Source of the DNA: Loripinus fragilis
Lineage: Eukaryota > Mollusca > Bivalvia > Lucinida > Lucinidae
Direction: 5' to 3'
DNA: 64,000 nt
Assembly: GCA_964019695.1 (NCBI GenBank)
Contig: OZ026527.1
Location: 72,689,471 to 72,753,470 of the forward strand
Every line of letters starts with the position of its first letter. Within the stretch, counting starts at the first letter, position 1. Made by a program: the position numbers and the translations under genes. Shown one piece after another: positions 62,166 through 64,000 of the stretch. Below the pieces are notes generated by a model, which was not told the origin of the DNA, ran no database searches, and worked only from the letters and a program-made list of their open reading frames with translations.

Positions 62166-63801
62166 TGACCGCTTTTAGATTTTGCACGCGGATAGGGCCC
62201 ACAGAGGCGCAGGTATTGCCATGCGCACCCGCCCGCAACAATGTTTCGATACCGAGTTATCGGGGTGTGGAAGTCCGCCGCCCCGAAGCTTTACGCGCTT
62301 CCGTCTCGCGAACCACCATTTTCATCATGCCCACACGGGCATCAGTTTGTAGTACGGGAGGCCGTCTACAAATGGTGAAAATTTCAAAGCGTTCCGTCGG
62401 GAAATTAAAAAGTTATGAGCATTAGAAGATCTTCCCATTAGGCCCCATTAGGCCACAGTAGCCGAACCGGCCTAAAACTTGCGCGGGTCACTTTCACGGA
62501 CGGGCTCGAAACTGGTGCCAGAAGTTAGCCCCCGACCAGTGCTTCATTGTGAGGCATTGCGTAAAATTTTCCGTCCCCCGAGTGCCGAGCAATAGCCCCT
62601 GAAAGGGCTTTCGGCACAATTTTCACGCCCTTATTTGAGCCACTTGTAGCCGAAGGAATTTTGCGCAAATGACTGAGAGGTGCTCCTGGGCACTGCTCAT
62701 CACTTTGCAATAGGTTCCGGGGCTTTTCGCGAAGGTCGCGTTTTCTCAAACTTTGAGGGCATTAGTGGGTGGGGTGTGAAAACCTCCGAATGCATGGTTC
62801 TCAGCTCCTGCTGTGGGCAGCAAGCCAATTTTTTTTCCAAAATGTTGACCTATAAAAGAGCTTACTCGGGTGTGAAAATTATCATTGTGCGCGCGCGCCC
62901 CGGACCGCAATTATGATATTTCCTGTTTTCCCATAGGGCCCAAGGCAAATGGGGATAGCGGTTGTACGCGCTTTCTAAGGCTCTGACCGCTTTTAGATTT
63001 TGCACGCGGATAGGGCCCACAGAGGCGCAGGTATTGCCATGCGCACCCGCCCGCAACAATGTTTCGATACCGAGTTATCGGGGTGTGGAAGTCCGCCGCC
63101 CCGAAGCTTTACGCGCTTCCGTCTCGCGAACCACCATTTTCATCATGCCCACACGGGCATCAGTTTGTAGTACGGGAGGCCGTCTACAAATGGTGAAAAT
63201 TTCAAAGCGTTCCGTCGGGAAATTAAAAAGTTATGAGCATTAGAAGATCTTCCCATTAGGCCCCATTAGGCCACAGTAGCCGAACCGGCCTAAAACTTGC
63301 GCGGGTCACTTTCACGGACGGGCTCGAAACTGGTGCCAGAAGTTAGCCCCCGACCAGTGCTTCATTGTGAGGCATTGCGTAAAATTTTCCGTCCCCCGAG
63401 TGCCGAGCAATAGCCCCTGAAAGGGCTTTCGGCACAATTTTCACGCCCTTATTTGAGCCACTTGTAGCCGAAGGAATTTTGCGCAAATGACTGAGAGGTG
63501 CTCCTGGGCACTGCTCATCACTTTGCAATAGGTTCCGGGGCTTTTCGCGAAGGTCGCGTTTTCTCAAACTTTGAGGGCATTAGTGGGTGGGGTGTGAAAA
63601 CCTCCGAATGCATGGTTCTCAGCTCCTGCTGTGGGCAGCAAGCCAATTTTTTTTCCAAAATGTTGACCTATAAAAGAGCTTACTCGGGTGTGAAAATTAT
63701 CATTGTGCGCGCGCGCCCCGGACCGCAATTATGATATTTCCTGTTTTCCCATAGGGCCCAAGGCAAATGGGGATAGCGGTTGTACGCGCTTTCTAAGGCT
63801 C

Positions 63802-64000
63802 TGACCGCTTTTAGATTTTGCACGCGGATAGGGCCCACAGAGGCGCAGGTATTGCCATGCGCACCCGCCCGCAACAATGTTTCGATACCGAGTTATCGGG
63901 GTGTGGAAGTCCGCCGCCCCGAAGCTTTACGCGCTTCCGTCTCGCGAACCACCATTTTCATCATGCCCACACGGGCATCAGTTTGTAGTACGGGAGGCCG
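63802..64000. repeat. partial unit 79 cut by window end
   Basis: The first 199 bp of the next unit match the majority sequence and stop at the window edge within the nested fold described at 1785-1848. The array evidently continues. Confidence 0.95.

Larger units (their letters stand above)
1..64000. repeat. 818 bp satellite array, 78 full units plus a partial
   Basis: The window is a single direct tandem array. The phase is arbitrary and set by base 1 (TGACCGCTTTTAG). Units start at 1, 819, 1637 and so on every 818 bp, with phase shifts of -1 after units 21, 27, 47 and 51 and +1 after unit 63; the last complete unit ends at 63801. Units are nearly identical, with about one substitution per unit by eye. 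No unit is inverted, no foreign DNA is inserted, and no unit is truncated except by the window edges. Such length and homogeneity are typical of eukaryotic satellite DNA kept uniform by unequal exchange and gene conversion. I do not recognise the family, so the chromosomal location (centromere, pericentromere, subtelomere, sex or B chromosome) is inference. The array probably extends beyond both edges. Confidence 0.98.

Noticed and set aside
1..64000. CRISPR array
   Set aside because: The repeated unit is 818 bp with no unique spacers; there are no short repeats alternating with variable sequence.
1..64000. rDNA, 5S, snRNA, spliced-leader or histone tandem gene cluster
   Set aside because: None of the conserved sequences of these genes could be recognised on either strand of the unit.
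1..64000. Assembly artefact that copies one unit
   Set aside because: Units carry many different private variants and several structured shared ones, which simple duplication of one unit by an assembler would not create. The exact copy number could still be wrong.
1..64000. Regular higher-order repeat across the array
   Set aside because: Shared variants recur at spacings of 1, 2, 4, 5, 6, 12, 25 and 31 units without a common period.

Overview
The whole 64 kb window is one uninterrupted head-to-tail tandem array of an 818 bp unit. Starting at base 1 it holds 78 complete units (1-63801) and the first 199 bp of a 79th (63802-64000). All units lie in the same orientation. No other sequence interrupts them, and neither edge of the array lies in the window. 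73 units are exactly 818 bp, four are 817 bp and one is 819 bp. Read by eye, units differ from the majority sequence by about one substitution each (roughly 0.1%). I found no convincing protein-coding gene, rRNA, tRNA, snRNA, transposon or CRISPR array. The open frames of 60-100 codons recur once per unit only because the DNA recurs.

A 64 kb stretch of near-identical sub-kilobase repeats without genes points to satellite DNA of a eukaryote (pericentromeric, centromeric, subtelomeric, sex or B chromosome heterochromatin), probably from a long-read assembly. I do not recognise the unit and cannot name the species. Base composition is about half G+C. The unit has about 56 CpGs, close to the number expected from its composition, yet CpG to TpG/CpA changes make up over a third of the inter-unit differences I listed. 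That suggests germline CpG methylation.

Layout of one unit, using unit 3 (1637-2454) as reference because it matches the majority sequence: a dyad-rich block at 1718-1848 with a nested three-way-junction-like fold; a 10 bp palindrome with BglII core (1896-1905); a 10 bp tandem duplication carrying TTAGGC twice, with an inverted GCCTAA (1905-1946); a large nested hairpin (2030-2099); a group of short palindromes (2131-2228); a GC hairpin followed by a T8 tract (2275-2307); a TATAAAAG element (2322-2329); an imperfect palindrome centred on an alternating CG tract (2345-2393); and a 10 bp direct repeat, ATAGGGCCCA (2404-2413 and 2481-2490). Each element recurs every 818 bp.

Variant patterns record how the array grew. 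They include a two-unit duplication (units 66-69), a variant shared at four-unit spacing (units 72 and 76), neighbouring units sharing a substitution (25 and 26), and a two-substitution haplotype shared across 31 units (24 and 55). There is no regular higher-order period. This fits homogenisation by unequal exchange and gene conversion.
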